The notes beneath the pieces were generated by a model that saw only the letters and a program-made list of their open reading frames with translations, did not search any database and was not told the DNA's origin. From Lentilactobacillus raoultii (lineage in GTDB: Bacteria > Bacillota > Bacilli > Lactobacillales > Lactobacillaceae): a stretch of 64,000 nt of DNA. The stretch spans positions 248,001 to 312,000 of the forward strand of contig NZ_LS422986.1 in assembly GCF_900411375.1 (NCBI RefSeq), in the 5' to 3' direction. The translations under genes were made by a program, and so were the position numbers. Position 1 is the first letter of the stretch, and each line of letters opens with the position of its first letter. Positions 17,736 to 28,357 of the stretch are shown here, in pieces.

Positions 17736-19157
17736 ATGCAACAGTTAAGTAAAGTGAAGTATCAAAAATTTATTTGGCCGATCATCATTGGCGTGGTGCT
17801 TTGGTTGTTGACACCGGTCAAGCCCGTTGGCATTCCGGTGGCCGGCTGGCATATGCTGGCGATCTTTGTGGCAACCATTATCGGCTGCATCACCCAACCG
17901 CTACCGATTGGCGCAACCGCTCTTTTAGGAATGACAATTACCGTTTTATTGGGGATTGTTGATATCGATACAGCGACGGCCGGCTTTGGTAATAGTACGG
18001 TTTGGATGATTGGGATGGCCTACTTCCTGTCACGCGGCTTTATCAAAACCGGTTTTGGTCGCCGGGTAGCGCTGGTATTTATTCGTTTATTTGGTAAGCG
18101 CACGCTCGGTTTAGCCTATTCATTAATTGGCGTTGATTTAGTGACTGCTCCGGCCACACCCAGTAATACGGCGCGGTCTGGTGGCATTGTTTATCCAATT
18201 ATTGATTCATTGGCCCACACCTATGGCTCACTGCCGGACGACGCTACTCGACGGAAAATGGGCGCGTTTCTGGTTTTCACGGAATTTCACGGTGACATTA
18301 TTACTTCCGGGATGTTTATGACGGCGATGGCCCCCAACCTGGTGGCAGCGACTTTAGCGAAAACCCTCCATGTTAACATGCCTTGGATGACTTGGTTTAT
18401 GGCTGGGCTCGTTCCGGGTCTGATTAGTTTAATTGTTGTCCCATGGTTAATTTACAAAATGTATCCACCGGAAATTGAAGAAACACCCAATGCCAAAGAA
18501 TGGGCCGACACAGAATTGGCCAAGATGGGCAAAACGTCCAAGCCTGAAAAAGTGATGGCCAGCGTCTTTTTAATTGCGTTGGTTTTGTGGATCATTTCAA
18601 GCTTTATCGGGTTGGATGCTGCCACAGTTGCTTTCTTGGCGGTTGGTTTATTACTATTAACCGGTGTTTTGACAATGGATGACATTCTACATGAGACGGG
18701 CGCTTGGAACACAATTCTTTGGTTCTCAATTTTAATTTTCATGGCCAATGAATTAAACGCATTGGGTGTCATTCCATGGTTATCGAAGTCAATCGGCAGC
18801 TCGCTTCATGGCGTTAGCTGGATTGTCGTCCTTCTGGTCCTGGTTTTGGTTTATTTCTATTCGCACTACCTGTTTGCCAGTGGAACGGCCCACGTTTCAG
18901 CCATGTATTCAGCCTTACTTGGAGTGGCCATTTCCGCTGGGGCACCGGCCACGCTGGCAGCCATTATTCTCGGTTTTACAGGCGCAATCTTTGGTTCTAC
19001 AACCCACTTTGCCAACGGACCGGCAACGGTTTTGTTTGGTTCGGGATACGTCAAGCAGGCTGATTGGTGGCGGATGAACGCGATTTTAGGCTTATTTTAT
19101 CTGGTAGTTTGGATCGGCCTTGGCAGCTTATGGATGAAATTAATCGGTATCTGGTAG
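17736..19157 (+). CDS. DASS family dicarboxylate/citrate transporter (CitT-like)
   Basis: The start is ATG 17736, ten bases behind GAGGAG, giving 473 residues and about 12 membrane segments. Family marks include the SNT-type motif in TPATPSNTARSGG near 145 and the second repeat with GAIFGSTTHFANGPATVLFGSGYV near 420. DASS proteins of this length (CitT, TtdT, SODiT) exchange citrate, tartrate, malate or 2-oxoglutarate for succinate. It follows the fumarate reductase gene by 62 bases, so export of succinate in exchange for citrate or malate would suit the locus. The true substrate is not visible in sequence. Confidence 0.88.
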   Translation: MQQLSKVKYQKFIWPIIIGVVLWLLTPVKPVGIPVAGWHMLAIFVATIIGCITQPLPIGATALLGMTITVLLGIVDIDTATAGFGNSTVWMIGMAYFLSRGFIKTGFGRRVALVFIRLFGKRTLGLAYSLIGVDLVTAPATPSNTARSGGIVYPIIDSLAHTYGSLPDDATRRKMGAFLVFTEFHGDIITSGMFMTAMAPNLVAATLAKTLHVNMPWMTWFMAGLVPGLISLIVVPWLIYKMYPPEIEETPNAKEWADTELAKMGKTSKPEKVMASVFLIALVLWIISSFIGLDAATVAFLAVGLLLLTGVLTMDDILHETGAWNTILWFSILIFMANELNALGVIPWLSKSIGSSLHGVSWIVVLLVLVLVYFYSHYLFASGTAHVSAMYSALLGVAISAGAPATLAAIILGFTGAIFGSTTHFANGPATVLFGSGYVKQADWWRMNAILGLFYLVVWIGLGSLWMKLIGIW

Positions 19158-19203
19158 GCTTTTAACCGCCTGAGAGATGCTGAAGAAATGGCGTTAAGCT
19201 AAA

Positions 19204-19247
19204 AAAGATCGACTCCAAAACAGAAACGTTTTGTGTCGATCTTTCTT
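19204..19247. terminator. Intrinsic terminator after the DASS transporter
   Basis: The AAAGATCGAC/GTCGATCTTT stem is extended by CAAAAC/GTTTTG and followed by TCTTT. It separates the convergent DASS and SorC genes. Confidence 0.85.
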
Positions 19248-19274
19248 TATAGGTGGTTCTAGAAGCCGAGTTGG

Positions 19275-20237
19275 TTATTTAACAGATTGCGAGCCGGCAT
19301 TCATTTCCTGCAAAACTCGGTTGGCCACGGCTTCATTAGTCACAAATTCGGTTAATAGGTTGCCACGAAGCGCGCCCAGTAAAGCCCGGGCCTTGAATTT
19401 ACTTTTAATAATGCCAATCCGATGAATGGTGGTCATAACGTTATCCATAGAAATCCCGAATGTCTTATCTTTTCCGGACGTGAGGAGGTTGCCTTCAATG
19501 TCATATGGCCGACCATACAGCATCCCGGCGACTTGATCAGGATCGACATTTTCAAAAATTTCGGCCCGGTGTTGCTTCCAAACCGGAATGGTGTCAACGG
19601 AAGACAAAGTGCCAACACCAGTAAATAATAAGTCCATTTTTGAAGCGGTGTTAAAGGCGGGAAACAGTGCCGGCTCCTGCTTCAGAGAGTTACGGGCGGC
19701 ATCATTTAAAATATAAAGTGGCCCCGGCATCGTTAAGTAGGGGGAACCGAATTTTGCCGCTGCCTTTTCAACAATCGGTGTTGCGCCGGACAGTGAATTG
19801 TATTTCATGTTATCGCCCACAAATTGAGTGAAAACGACATCTTCTTTAAGTTCGGCTTGAAAGTGGCCGATGATACTTAACACTGTATCTCCCCAAGTCA
19901 AGCCGACGACCCGACTCTGGCGAATAAGACTTTGAATTTCTTCGGCAGCGTATTCAATAATGTTTTCATTATTATCGTTTGGTGTATCGGAATTTTTGAT
20001 AATAAAAGCGTTTCTAATGTTGAACAGTTTTTTAAATAACACTTCTAATTCGAAATTTCTGGTAATCGGTGTGTTGACCGTAATTTTAACCAGGCCGGAT
20101 GCCAGTGCTTCATCCAAGGATTTAGTAATTAGATAGCGACTAAGCTTATATTTATCGGATAATTCCGTTATGCTTAGCTTGGAAAGATAATGGTCCTGCG
20201 CAATGTTGGCAAGTAATTCTTGATGTTTGACGTCCAT
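19275..20237 (-). CDS. SorC/DeoR-type sugar-binding-domain regulator (CitI-like)
   Basis: A 320-residue SorC-family protein with an N-terminal HTH (SITELSDKYKLSRYLITKSLDEALASGLV at about 22-50) and a sugar-phosphate/effector-binding domain from about 70 (GLTWGDTVLSII, FTGVGTLSS). AGGAGGAAC precedes the ATG. It is divergent from citDEF across a 282-base AT-rich gap. In Weissella and Leuconostoc the citrate-lyase activator CitI is a SorC protein in just this arrangement, so citrate-responsive activation of citDEF is likely. It is convergent with the fumarase-reductase-transporter run and could also control it. Confidence 0.85.
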   Translation of the reverse strand: MDVKHQELLANIAQDHYLSKLSITELSDKYKLSRYLITKSLDEALASGLVKITVNTPITRNFELEVLFKKLFNIRNAFIIKNSDTPNDNNENIIEYAAEEIQSLIRQSRVVGLTWGDTVLSIIGHFQAELKEDVVFTQFVGDNMKYNSLSGATPIVEKAAAKFGSPYLTMPGPLYILNDAARNSLKQEPALFPAFNTASKMDLLFTGVGTLSSVDTIPVWKQHRAEIFENVDPDQVAGMLYGRPYDIEGNLLTSGKDKTFGISMDNVMTTIHRIGIIKSKFKARALLGALRGNLLTEFVTNEAVANRVLQEMNAGSQSVK

Positions 20238-20519
20238 AAAGCATGTTCCTCCTCGCGATGTATTGCCAATATTATATCATGTGGGCTTTTAAGAATGAAA
20301 CGGTTCTTGTCAATCGTTAAAATAACTTGGTCAGAGTTTTAAAATATTTAAAAATTTTATATAAATTTGAAAAAAGTTAAAAAATGACGTAAGCTAAAAG
20401 AGGCAAAAAGATGGTCTAATTATTTGAGCAGGTCACTTTCAAATGGTTGCCTAACTATTAACAATCAGATTATTAACCTCGTGAATTGGGTCATTGGAAT
20501 CAGGAAGGAATGATAGTTG

Positions 20520-20813
20520 ATGGAAATTAAGCAGACTGCCATTGCAGGAACTTTGGAATCATCAGATATTCAAATTATGCTTTCAAAGGGGTCGAATGGC
20601 ATTCAAGTTGAATTGGAATCAGACGTTAAGAAACAGTTTGGAGATCAAATTATTTCGGTCATTACGACGACGTTAAAAAAATTCGGAATCGAACAAGCCA
20701 AGGTTAAAGCGGTTGATAAAGGGGCCTTGGATTGTGTCATTAAAGCCCGGACAATCGCGGTTGCCCAGCGCGCGCTGAAGACAACCGATCAACCGGCATG
20801 GGAGGTACTGTAA
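20520..20813 (+). CDS. citD: Citrate lyase gamma chain (acyl carrier protein)
   Basis: A 97-residue acyl carrier subunit. The N-terminal motif GTLESSDIQIML holds the serine that carries the 2'-(5''-phosphoribosyl)-3'-dephospho-CoA group. The start is ATG 20520, nine bases behind AGGAAGGAA; a TTG immediately upstream is in frame. The stop is two bases from citE. CitD shuttles acetyl and citryl thioesters between CitF and CitE. The enzymes that make and attach its prosthetic group (CitX, CitG) and acetylate it (CitC) are not encoded in this window. Confidence 0.93.
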   Translation: MEIKQTAIAGTLESSDIQIMLSKGSNGIQVELESDVKKQFGDQIISVITTTLKKFGIEQAKVKAVDKGALDCVIKARTIAVAQRALKTTDQPAWEVL

Positions 20814-20815
20814 AA

Positions 20816-21730
20816 ATGGCTGATAACGGTGAACGGTTACGGCGAACAATGATGTTTGTGCCGGGAAACAATCCGGCAATGGTGAAGGATGCCGGCATCT
20901 ATGGAGCGGACTCAATTATGTTTGACTTGGAAGATGCCGTTTCGATGGCTGAAAAGGATGCTGCCAGAGATTTGGTCTACGAGGCGTTGCAGACTCAAGA
21001 TTATGGTGATGCCGAATTAGTAGTCAGAATCAACGGGGCCGATACCCCCTACTATGACAATGATGTTAAGGCCATGGTCAAGGCTGGGGTTGATGTGATC
21101 CGTTTGCCAAAAACTGAAAGTGCCGACATGATCCATGATTTGGAAAAGGATGTTTTAGCGGCCGAAAAACAGTTTGGCCGACAAGAAGGCAGCACCCATT
21201 TAATGGCAGCGATCGAAAGTGCCAAAGGGGTCTTAAACGCTCCGGCCATTGCGGCTGCTTCAAAGCGGATGATCGGGATTGCCCTATCGGCTGAAGATTA
21301 TACGACCGACATGAAAACCCACCGTTATCCGGATGGCGCGGAATTGGCGTTCGCACGAAACATGGTCCTCCATGCGGCTCGAGCAGCTGGCATTGCGGCC
21401 TTTGATACGGTCTTTACCAATATGGATGACACGGAAGGCTTTTATCGCGAAACCCGCTATATTCATCAACTTGGTTTTGACGGTAAATCATTGGTTAATC
21501 CGCGGCAAATTGAGATGGTTAACAAAGTTTATGAACCCACTCAAAAGGAAGTTGAAAATGCTCAAAATGTGATCAATGCGATTGAAGAAGCCAGGGCAAA
21601 GGGCTCCGGTGTGATTTCAATGAATGGTCAAATGGTTGATCGCCCGGTTGTGATGCGGGCGCAGCGAGTGATGAAATTGGCAAAAGCTTCCAATTTGCTT
21701 GATGAGGAGGGCAACTACATTGAAAAATAG
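20816..21730 (+). CDS. citE: Citrate lyase beta chain (citryl-ACP lyase)
   Basis: The start is ATG 20816 behind GGAGG inside citD; the product has 304 residues. It is a HpcH/HpaI aldolase fold with [15 protein letters not shown] at the N-terminus, the metal-site FDLEDAV near 38, RINGADTP near 75, [10 protein letters not shown] near 135 and [11 protein letters not shown] near 165. It cleaves citryl-ACP to oxaloacetate and acetyl-ACP. Its 3' end overlaps the TTG start of citF by 11 bases, so translation is coupled. Confidence 0.94.
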   Translation: MADNGERLRRTMMFVPGNNPAMVKDAGIYGADSIMFDLEDAVSMAEKDAARDLVYEALQTQDYGDAELVVRINGADTPYYDNDVKAMVKAGVDVIRLPKTESADMIHDLEKDVLAAEKQFGRQEGSTHLMAAIESAKGVLNAPAIAAASKRMIGIALSAEDYTTDMKTHRYPDGAELAFARNMVLHAARAAGIAAFDTVFTNMDDTEGFYRETRYIHQLGFDGKSLVNPRQIEMVNKVYEPTQKEVENAQNVINAIEEARAKGSGVISMNGQMVDRPVVMRAQRVMKLAKASNLLDEEGNYIEK

Positions 21731-23258
21731 TGTAAACCGTGAGTTACCAGATGATTTGATGAAAAAGTTGAATTATGAAGGGTTTAAAACGACCGATATC
21801 GGTCATCCAGACATTCAACGGGTCGCCCCGAAAGTTCACGTCACAACTGGCAATGACAAGGTGGTTGATTCCATTAAACAAGTCGTTCAAAAAACGGTTA
21901 GGAATGGGATGACCATCTCGTTTCACCACCACTTTCGAAACGGGGATTTCGTATTTAATAAAGTGATGCGGGTCATTATCGATGCCGGCATTCAGAATTT
22001 AACCCTGGCACCGTCATCGCTGACCGGTGTGATGAATGACATTGTGATTGAAGCCATTAAGAAGGGGACAATCACTAACATTACCAGCTCCGGGATGCGG
22101 GGTTCTTTGGGCGATTTTGTCTCCCACGGTGGTTTAAAGAATCCGGTCATTTTCCGCTCACACGGTAACCGGGCTCGAGCAATTGAACATGGTGATATTA
22201 AGATCGATGTGGCATTTCTTGGAGTCCCTAATGCGGATAGATTGGGAAATGCCAATGGCATGGCAGGCAAGGCGGTCTTTGGTTCCCTTGGCTATGCCTT
22301 AATGGATGCTCAGTATGCCGATCGGGTGGTCTTATTAACGGATCATTTGATGCCTTATCCCAACACACCGGCTTCTATTAAACAAACGCAGGTTGATTAC
22401 GTCGTAAAAGTTGATCAAGTTGGTGATCCTGACAAGATCGGTTCCGGTGCGACCCGCTTTACTAAAGATCCAAAGGAATTAAAAATTGCCTCGATGGTTA
22501 ATGACGTAATCGTTCATTCGCCATACTTTAAGGATGGTTTCTCATTTCAAACCGGTTCCGGTGGGGCTGCCTTAGCCGTTACCCGTTACTTGCGACAAGC
22601 CATGTTGGATAATCAAATCAAGGCATCCTTCGCGTTAGGCGGTATCACCAAACCCACGACTGATTTGTTGGCAGAAGGATTGGTTAACCGTGTCATGGAT
22701 GTGCAGGACTTTGATAAAGGCGCGGCCGAATCTATGCACACGAACCCTAACCAACAGGAGATTGATGCTTCCTGGTATGCGGATCCCGACAATAAGGGCG
22801 CAATGGTTGATCAATTAGATGTGGTCATTTTAAGTGCGTTGGAAATTGATACCGACTTCAACGTCAACGTGATGACCGGATCTGATGGTGTCATTCGTGG
22901 CGCCGTTGGTGGTCATCAGGACGCGGCCACCGCTAAATTAACCATTATTTCAGCGCCGTTGGTTCGAGGACGAATTGCGACGGTGGTGCCTAAGGTAACG
23001 ACTAATGTGACACCAGGTGACTCGGTTGATGTGTTGGTAACCGAATACGGGATTGCGATCAATCCTAAACGAACGGACTTGATAAAGGCCTTAGGACATC
23101 TTCCGGGAGTTCCGGTTTATTCAATTCAGGAGCTGCAAAAATTAGCCGAAGAAAAGGTGGGGCAACCCAAACCGCTTGAATTTACCGATCGGACCGTTGC
23201 ACTGGTTGAGTATCGTGACGGGACCATCATTGATGCGATTCATCAGGTTAAAGATTAA
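21720..23258 (+). CDS. citF: Citrate lyase alpha chain (acetyl-ACP:citrate CoA-type transferase)
   Basis: The start is TTG 21720, ten bases behind GAGGAGG within citE; 512 residues, normal for CitF. Conserved stretches are [14 protein letters not shown] near 66, [24 protein letters not shown] near 135 and [16 protein letters not shown] near 280. It exchanges acetyl for citrate on CitD. A terminator follows at once, so the operon is citDEF only. Confidence 0.94.
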   Translation: MKNSVNRELPDDLMKKLNYEGFKTTDIGHPDIQRVAPKVHVTTGNDKVVDSIKQVVQKTVRNGMTISFHHHFRNGDFVFNKVMRVIIDAGIQNLTLAPSSLTGVMNDIVIEAIKKGTITNITSSGMRGSLGDFVSHGGLKNPVIFRSHGNRARAIEHGDIKIDVAFLGVPNADRLGNANGMAGKAVFGSLGYALMDAQYADRVVLLTDHLMPYPNTPASIKQTQVDYVVKVDQVGDPDKIGSGATRFTKDPKELKIASMVNDVIVHSPYFKDGFSFQTGSGGAALAVTRYLRQAMLDNQIKASFALGGITKPTTDLLAEGLVNRVMDVQDFDKGAAESMHTNPNQQEIDASWYADPDNKGAMVDQLDVVILSALEIDTDFNVNVMTGSDGVIRGAVGGHQDAATAKLTIISAPLVRGRIATVVPKVTTNVTPGDSVDVLVTEYGIAINPKRTDLIKALGHLPGVPVYSIQELQKLAEEKVGQPKPLEFTDRTVALVEYRDGTIIDAIHQVKD

Positions 23259-23277
23259 TCATTTAATTTTTAAATTT

Positions 23278-23322
23278 AAAAAAGATTGGCTGAAAGTGGA
23301 GGAACTTTTGGCCAATCTTTTT
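23278..23322. terminator. Intrinsic terminator of citDEF
   Basis: AAAGATTGGC (23281-23290) and GCCAATCTTT (23311-23320), with further T residues, 20 bases after the citF stop. Confidence 0.85.
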
Positions 23323-23712
23323 GGTTACTCAAACTCAGTGATAAACTAGAAAATGTCGGGCTTGTTTTAGTTGGGGGGCAGATTGCCGCTTATCATTTTC
23401 AAAGTGGCAGTTGGCTTATTCTTAGAACTTGGTAAGATGAAATAAGCAGTTCAAATGAGTCATCAAGAGCGAGGAGTGTCGTGTTTTAGGCTCAAGGACT
23501 TTAAAAAATACCTAATTTTTTGAGAAATTAAATAAGGTGGCTTATTAAGCTCTTAGGTCGATTTAATCTAGTGACATCGTTCACAATTGACTGAAAACTT
23601 TTTCACATCAAAAAACTGCTTTCAAAATTTTACATTAATTAAGTCAAAAACAGCTGATTTTTACCTTAAAAATTAGGTTTATTTTTAACTTTTTAAAAAT
23701 ATAACAATTGTT
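23323..23712. other. Intergenic stretch without a recognisable gene
   Basis: Between the citDEF terminator and the promoter of the dehydrogenase, about 390 AT-rich bases show no convincing reading frame with a ribosome site, no repeat and no known RNA motif. Confidence 0.5.
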
Positions 23713-23774
23713 TTGACATTTTTTAAAACGTATTATACAATGTATGAGGATTCACAAAGAGGGCGATCCTCTTT
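23713..23774 (+). promoter_or_regulatory. Strong promoter and leader hairpin of the LDH/MDH gene
   Basis: -35 TTGACA (23713-23718), 17-base spacer, -10 TACAAT (23736-23741). A 5' hairpin AAAGAGG/CCTCTTT (23756-23762 with 23768-23774) begins near the expected transcript start, leaving a leader of about 125 bases before the ATG. The hairpin may stabilise the mRNA. Confidence 0.7.
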
Positions 23775-23829
23775 CAGTTGAACTGTCGAAATTAAAAGTG
23801 AATTAATCGAATTGGGTAAACCGGATTGA

Positions 23830-24819
<990 letters not shown>

Positions 24820-24856
24820 TTTAGCAAATTAAATTAGCATGTTAAAAAAATCTATT

Positions 24857-24913
24857 AAGGAGCTTTCGGGTCATCAATCGTTTAAAAAGTTGATGACCTG
24901 AAAGCTCCTTTTC
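24857..24913. terminator. Intrinsic terminator after the LDH/MDH gene
   Basis: A long perfect-looking stem, AAGGAGCTTTC-GGTCATCAA against TTGATGACC-GAAAGCTCCTT, ends in TTTTCT. It separates the dehydrogenase from the lar operon, so lar has its own promoter or depends on read-through. Confidence 0.85.
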
Positions 24914-25029
24914 TGTCACGTCAAATAATTTTAAAATTTGATCTGCCAAAATGTGAATTAAATGGTAATCTGGAAATAAACCATTGTCATTGTAAAAGCG
25001 GGTATAAGGAAAGGACCGTGGTGCTGATC

Positions 25030-26289
25030 ATGAAAGTGAAAGTCCCATATGGGGAGAAAGATGCTTTTGAAATCGATGTGCCGACTAACCAATTGGTCGG
25101 CGTTTACAATCCCAATGCAGTCAAAAAGCCTGATGCAGTTAGTGTGATCACCAAGGCGTTGGCTCATCCGATTGCGTCAGCGTCCTTTGATGACTTCATC
25201 GATACCGATAAAAAGATTGTCTTTATTGTTAATGACGGCACCCGGCCGACACCAACTGCCGAAATTTTAAAGATTATCTATCCCAAAATCAAACACAAAA
25301 ATATTTCGTTTATTGTCGCAACCGGCGTTCACCGAGCACCGACTGAGAAAGAATACCGGTTTATTTTTGGTAATGAAATTTATCAGGATTTGAAGCGGCG
25401 CAACTTGATCCACAGTCATGACAGCAAGCACGATCCGATGACGTATTTGGGAAAGTCTAAGAACGGTACAGAGATGTATTTGAATAAAATTGTTACCGAA
25501 GCTGATCGAGTAGTTCCGATCAGTTCAATTGAGCCCCATTACTTTGCCGGCTATACCGGTGGCCGAAAATCGTTTCTACCTGGAGTGGCTGCCTATAAAA
25601 CCATTTCAGAAAACCATCATTTGGCTCTGATGGACGCTGCTCGGGCAATGAATCTAAAAGGTAATCCGGTTCACGAAGATATGATGGATGCCATGAAGGT
25701 GATAAAGGGGTTAAACATTTTTGCGATTGAGACAGTGTTGGATAGTGATCATGACATTTATGCCGTCACAACCGGCGACCTGAATGGTTCATTTTACGCT
25801 GGCATCGATAAGGCTAAAGAAGTTTTTGGTGTTCAAATTCCTCATAAGGCCGATATTGTCATTTCGGCAGCGCCCTACCCGATGGATGTTGATCTCTATC
25901 AATCTCAAAAAGCGCTTGATAATGGCAAGTTGGCGTTGAAGCCCAATGGCATCCTGATTTTAGTGGCCACTTGCCGGACTGGCATTGGCCCCAAGCCATT
26001 TTATAATCTGCTAAGTTCAGAAAAGACGGCTGAAGGGGTGCTGAAAAAGATTGACCAAAGCTGGCACCTTGGTTATCACAAAGCGGCTAAGATGGCGCAG
26101 ATTGATACTTGGGCTTCCACGTGGGCGGTGACCCAATTAACTGACGAACAGATGAAAAATGTTCATTTTAAACCATTTCACGATTTAAAAGTGGCCTTCA
26201 CTGAAGCGTTGGCTCAGAAGGGTAAACAAGCTTCCGTGATTATCCTGCCGGCCGGCTCATTGACGGTACCGGAAGTTTCGAAAGCATGA
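25030..26289 (+). CDS. larA: LarA family nickel-pincer-dependent 2-hydroxyacid racemase
   Basis: 419 residues from ATG 25030; GTG 25021 or 25018 fit the AAGGAAAGGA site about as well, so the start is open by up to four codons. Residues matching L. plantarum LarA are present: Asp/Arg in VNDGTRPTP, His in ATGVHRAPT, His in IEPHYFAGY, the cofactor-attaching Lys in GGRKSFLPG, and His in SENHHLAL. It racemises a 2-hydroxyacid by hydride transfer to the Ni-pincer cofactor. Lactate is the textbook substrate, but LarA homologues include malate racemases, and this gene sits next to an MDH-like enzyme. The locus otherwise holds larB, larC and larE but no lactate channel larD. Confidence 0.9.
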   Translation: MKVKVPYGEKDAFEIDVPTNQLVGVYNPNAVKKPDAVSVITKALAHPIASASFDDFIDTDKKIVFIVNDGTRPTPTAEILKIIYPKIKHKNISFIVATGVHRAPTEKEYRFIFGNEIYQDLKRRNLIHSHDSKHDPMTYLGKSKNGTEMYLNKIVTEADRVVPISSIEPHYFAGYTGGRKSFLPGVAAYKTISENHHLALMDAARAMNLKGNPVHEDMMDAMKVIKGLNIFAIETVLDSDHDIYAVTTGDLNGSFYAGIDKAKEVFGVQIPHKADIVISAAPYPMDVDLYQSQKALDNGKLALKPNGILILVATCRTGIGPKPFYNLLSSEKTAEGVLKKIDQSWHLGYHKAAKMAQIDTWASTWAVTQLTDEQMKNVHFKPFHDLKVAFTEALAQKGKQASVIILPAGSLTVPEVSKA

Positions 26290-26327
26290 CGGCGAATTAA
26301 ATTATCGTGAAATTAGGAGTGAAACAA

Positions 26328-27089
26328 ATGTCAAAGCAACTTAAGGATGTTTTAAACCGCTTATCCCGTCATGAAATCAGTGTGGCGCAAGCGGCTGATC
26401 AATTAGCCGATCAGACATTTTCTGATTTGGATTTTGCCAAAATCGATTTGGAACGTCATCAGCGGACCGGCTATCCGGAAGTGATTTACGGCCAGGGAAA
26501 ATCGATTGAACAGATTGTTCAGATTATGAGGGACTTAAAGCAGGCTGGGCAAACCATTTTAGTAACCCGCGTTTCGAAGCATCAGGCAACCGGTATTTTA
26601 AAGCAGTTTCCAAACGCCACGTATCACGCAACTGGTCGGTGTCTGACCGACGTGAGCCAAACGCCACCATTGACGTCCTCAACTATTGCAATTCTCACGG
26701 CTGGCACCACGGATATTCCGGTTGCCGAAGAAGCTGCTGTAACCGCGGAATTGTATGGTAACCGGGTTGACCGAATTTACGATGTCGGTGTGGCCGGCTT
26801 GCAGCGTTTACTGGCGAATATCGAGGTAGTTCGTAAAGCCAAAGTGGTGATCGTAATTGCCGGGATGGAAGGCGCCTTAGTCAGCGTAGTTGGTGGGTTG
26901 GTAAACAAACCGGTCATCGCGGTGCCAACCAGTGTTGGGTACGGCACCAGTTTTAAGGGTGTCACGGCACTGCTGACCATGCTGAATAGTTGCGCTGCCG
27001 GCGTAACGGTGGTTAACATCGACAATGGTTTTGGGGCGGCTTATTCAGCCAGTATGATCAATCATTTGGGAGGAAAAAATGGCGACTAG
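26328..27089 (+). CDS. larB: LarB, nickel-pincer cofactor biosynthesis (NaAD carboxylase/hydrolase)
   Basis: The start is ATG 26328 behind TAGGAGTG; 253 residues. LarB carboxylates the pyridinium ring of nicotinic acid adenine dinucleotide at C5 and cleaves the phosphoanhydride. The C-terminal half is PurE-like ([21 protein letters not shown], then [34 protein letters not shown]). The N-terminal part carries [16 protein letters not shown] near 45. Its 3' end overlaps larC by 11 bases, with the ribosome site GGGAGG for larC inside larB. Confidence 0.93.
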   Translation: MSKQLKDVLNRLSRHEISVAQAADQLADQTFSDLDFAKIDLERHQRTGYPEVIYGQGKSIEQIVQIMRDLKQAGQTILVTRVSKHQATGILKQFPNATYHATGRCLTDVSQTPPLTSSTIAILTAGTTDIPVAEEAAVTAELYGNRVDRIYDVGVAGLQRLLANIEVVRKAKVVIVIAGMEGALVSVVGGLVNKPVIAVPTSVGYGTSFKGVTALLTMLNSCAAGVTVVNIDNGFGAAYSASMINHLGGKNGD

Positions 27090-27864
27090 CTTATACTTAG
27101 ATGCATTTTCAGGGATTAGTGGCGATATGCTGATTGGCGCGTTATTGGATCTGGGACTGGATTTTGAAGCTTTCAAACAACAGCTGGCCAAGCTAAACGT
27201 TGGCGGTTACCGAGTAACGGCGAAACGAGTGGCCCACAGTAGCATTTACGGCACCGATTTTGACACCGTTTTAGATGTGGCCGGTAAAGATGACGCAGTT
27301 GTCACTGAAAAAGACCGGCAGGCTCATCCGGCTCATGGCCCCCATCGGCATTTAACAGAGATTCAGCAACTGATCAATCAAAGCGAGCTAAGTGATCGAG
27401 TGAAACAACATGTGATCGCGGTGTTTACGGACATTGCTCAAGCAGAGGCCACGGTTCACCATCGGCCTGTTAAAGAAGTTCACTTTCACGAGGTTGGGGC
27501 ACTGGATTCAATCGTTGACATTGTTGGCGCGTTTGTGGCATTGGAGATGTTGGATGTTGATCAGGTTTATTGCTCAGAGATTTCAGATGGCACCGGGTTT
27601 ATCAAAGTTGCCCATGGCATCATGCCGGTACCGGTGCCAGCAGTTATGCAGATGCGGGTGGGCACGGCCATCCCGATTCACCAAGAGACCAATATTCGAA
27701 CAGAATTGGTCACCCCAACCGGTATTGGCATCGTGAAAGAAATTGTGAGGTCATTTGGCGATTTACCGAAAAATCTGGAAATTAAAAAGGTTGGCTATGG
27801 TTTTGGCAATCGCCGGATCCCGCAGTTCAACGCTTTAAGGGTCTTAAAATGTAAAAAAAATTAA
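27079..27864 (+). CDS. larC: LarC1, N-terminal part of the CTP-dependent nickel insertase
   Basis: 261 residues starting [25 protein letters not shown], the LarC N-terminal signature; a His-rich loop ([17 protein letters not shown]) near 75 and [17 protein letters not shown] near 135 fit metal handling. The frame ends at TAA 27862, just after an A8 run at 27853-27860. The rest of LarC continues in the -1 frame as larC2. In L. plantarum larC is also split and joined by ribosomal frameshifting, so this is probably a programmed site rather than a mutation. A fused product would have about 412 residues, the usual LarC length. Confidence 0.92.
   Translation: MATSLYLDAFSGISGDMLIGALLDLGLDFEAFKQQLAKLNVGGYRVTAKRVAHSSIYGTDFDTVLDVAGKDDAVVTEKDRQAHPAHGPHRHLTEIQQLINQSELSDRVKQHVIAVFTDIAQAEATVHHRPVKEVHFHEVGALDSIVDIVGAFVALEMLDVDQVYCSEISDGTGFIKVAHGIMPVPVPAVMQMRVGTAIPIHQETNIRTELVTPTGIGIVKEIVRSFGDLPKNLEIKKVGYGFGNRRIPQFNALRVLKCKKN
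27853..27862 (+). other. A8 slippery site joining larC1 and larC2 by -1 frameshift
   Basis: The larC1 frame reads TGT AAA AAA AAT TAA. Slipping back one base on the A run continues AAA TTA AGT CAT CAA TTG into larC2, which has no stop downstream of 27855 until 28314. Homopolymeric A runs are efficient bacterial slippery sites. Confidence 0.75.
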
Positions 27865-27872
27865 GTCATCAA

Positions 27873-28316
27873 TTGGTTAATCAACCTGAGGATCAAGTCA
27901 TTTCGATAAATGCCAACGTCGATGACCAGTCACCGGAAACGTTGGCGCCGATCATCGATCTATTAATGGATCAGGGGGCACTGGACGCGTTCTTCACGCC
28001 AATCCAGATGAAGAAAAACCGGCCCGCCGTTGAACTGACCGCTTTGGTGACACCTGATGATTTGAATAGGCTGGCCGCCTTGATTTTAAAGCACACCACG
28101 ACGCTGGGAGTTCGTTACCAAAGGCTTGACCGGCTGATTATGGCTCGAAGTTTTAAAGCGATTCAAACCAAATTCGGTAAGATCACTGTCAAAGTTGCTA
28201 AATTTGGGGAGATTGAAAAGACGGTTCCGGAATTTGAAGATTGTTTGAAGGCATCAAAAGCCTTTGGGGTTTCACTGCAGGACGTTTATCAAGCAGTGTA
28301 CCAGTGCCTGGAATAA
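27873..28316 (+). CDS. larC: LarC2, C-terminal part of the nickel insertase
   Basis: 147 residues if initiated separately at TTG 27873, which has no good ribosome site; as a frameshift product it begins at about 27858. Content matches the LarC C-terminal domain: ISINANVDDQSPETLAPIIDLLMDQGALDAFFTPIQMKKNRPA, the part that binds CTP and completes the active site. Its end lies 42 bases before the larE start. It is not expected to act alone. Confidence 0.88.
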   Translation: MVNQPEDQVISINANVDDQSPETLAPIIDLLMDQGALDAFFTPIQMKKNRPAVELTALVTPDDLNRLAALILKHTTTLGVRYQRLDRLIMARSFKAIQTKFGKITVKVAKFGEIEKTVPEFEDCLKASKAFGVSLQDVYQAVYQCLE

Positions 28317-28357
28317 TGGCTGTTTTGAAAGGTTTGCTTGAAAGGGAGTTGTTAAAC

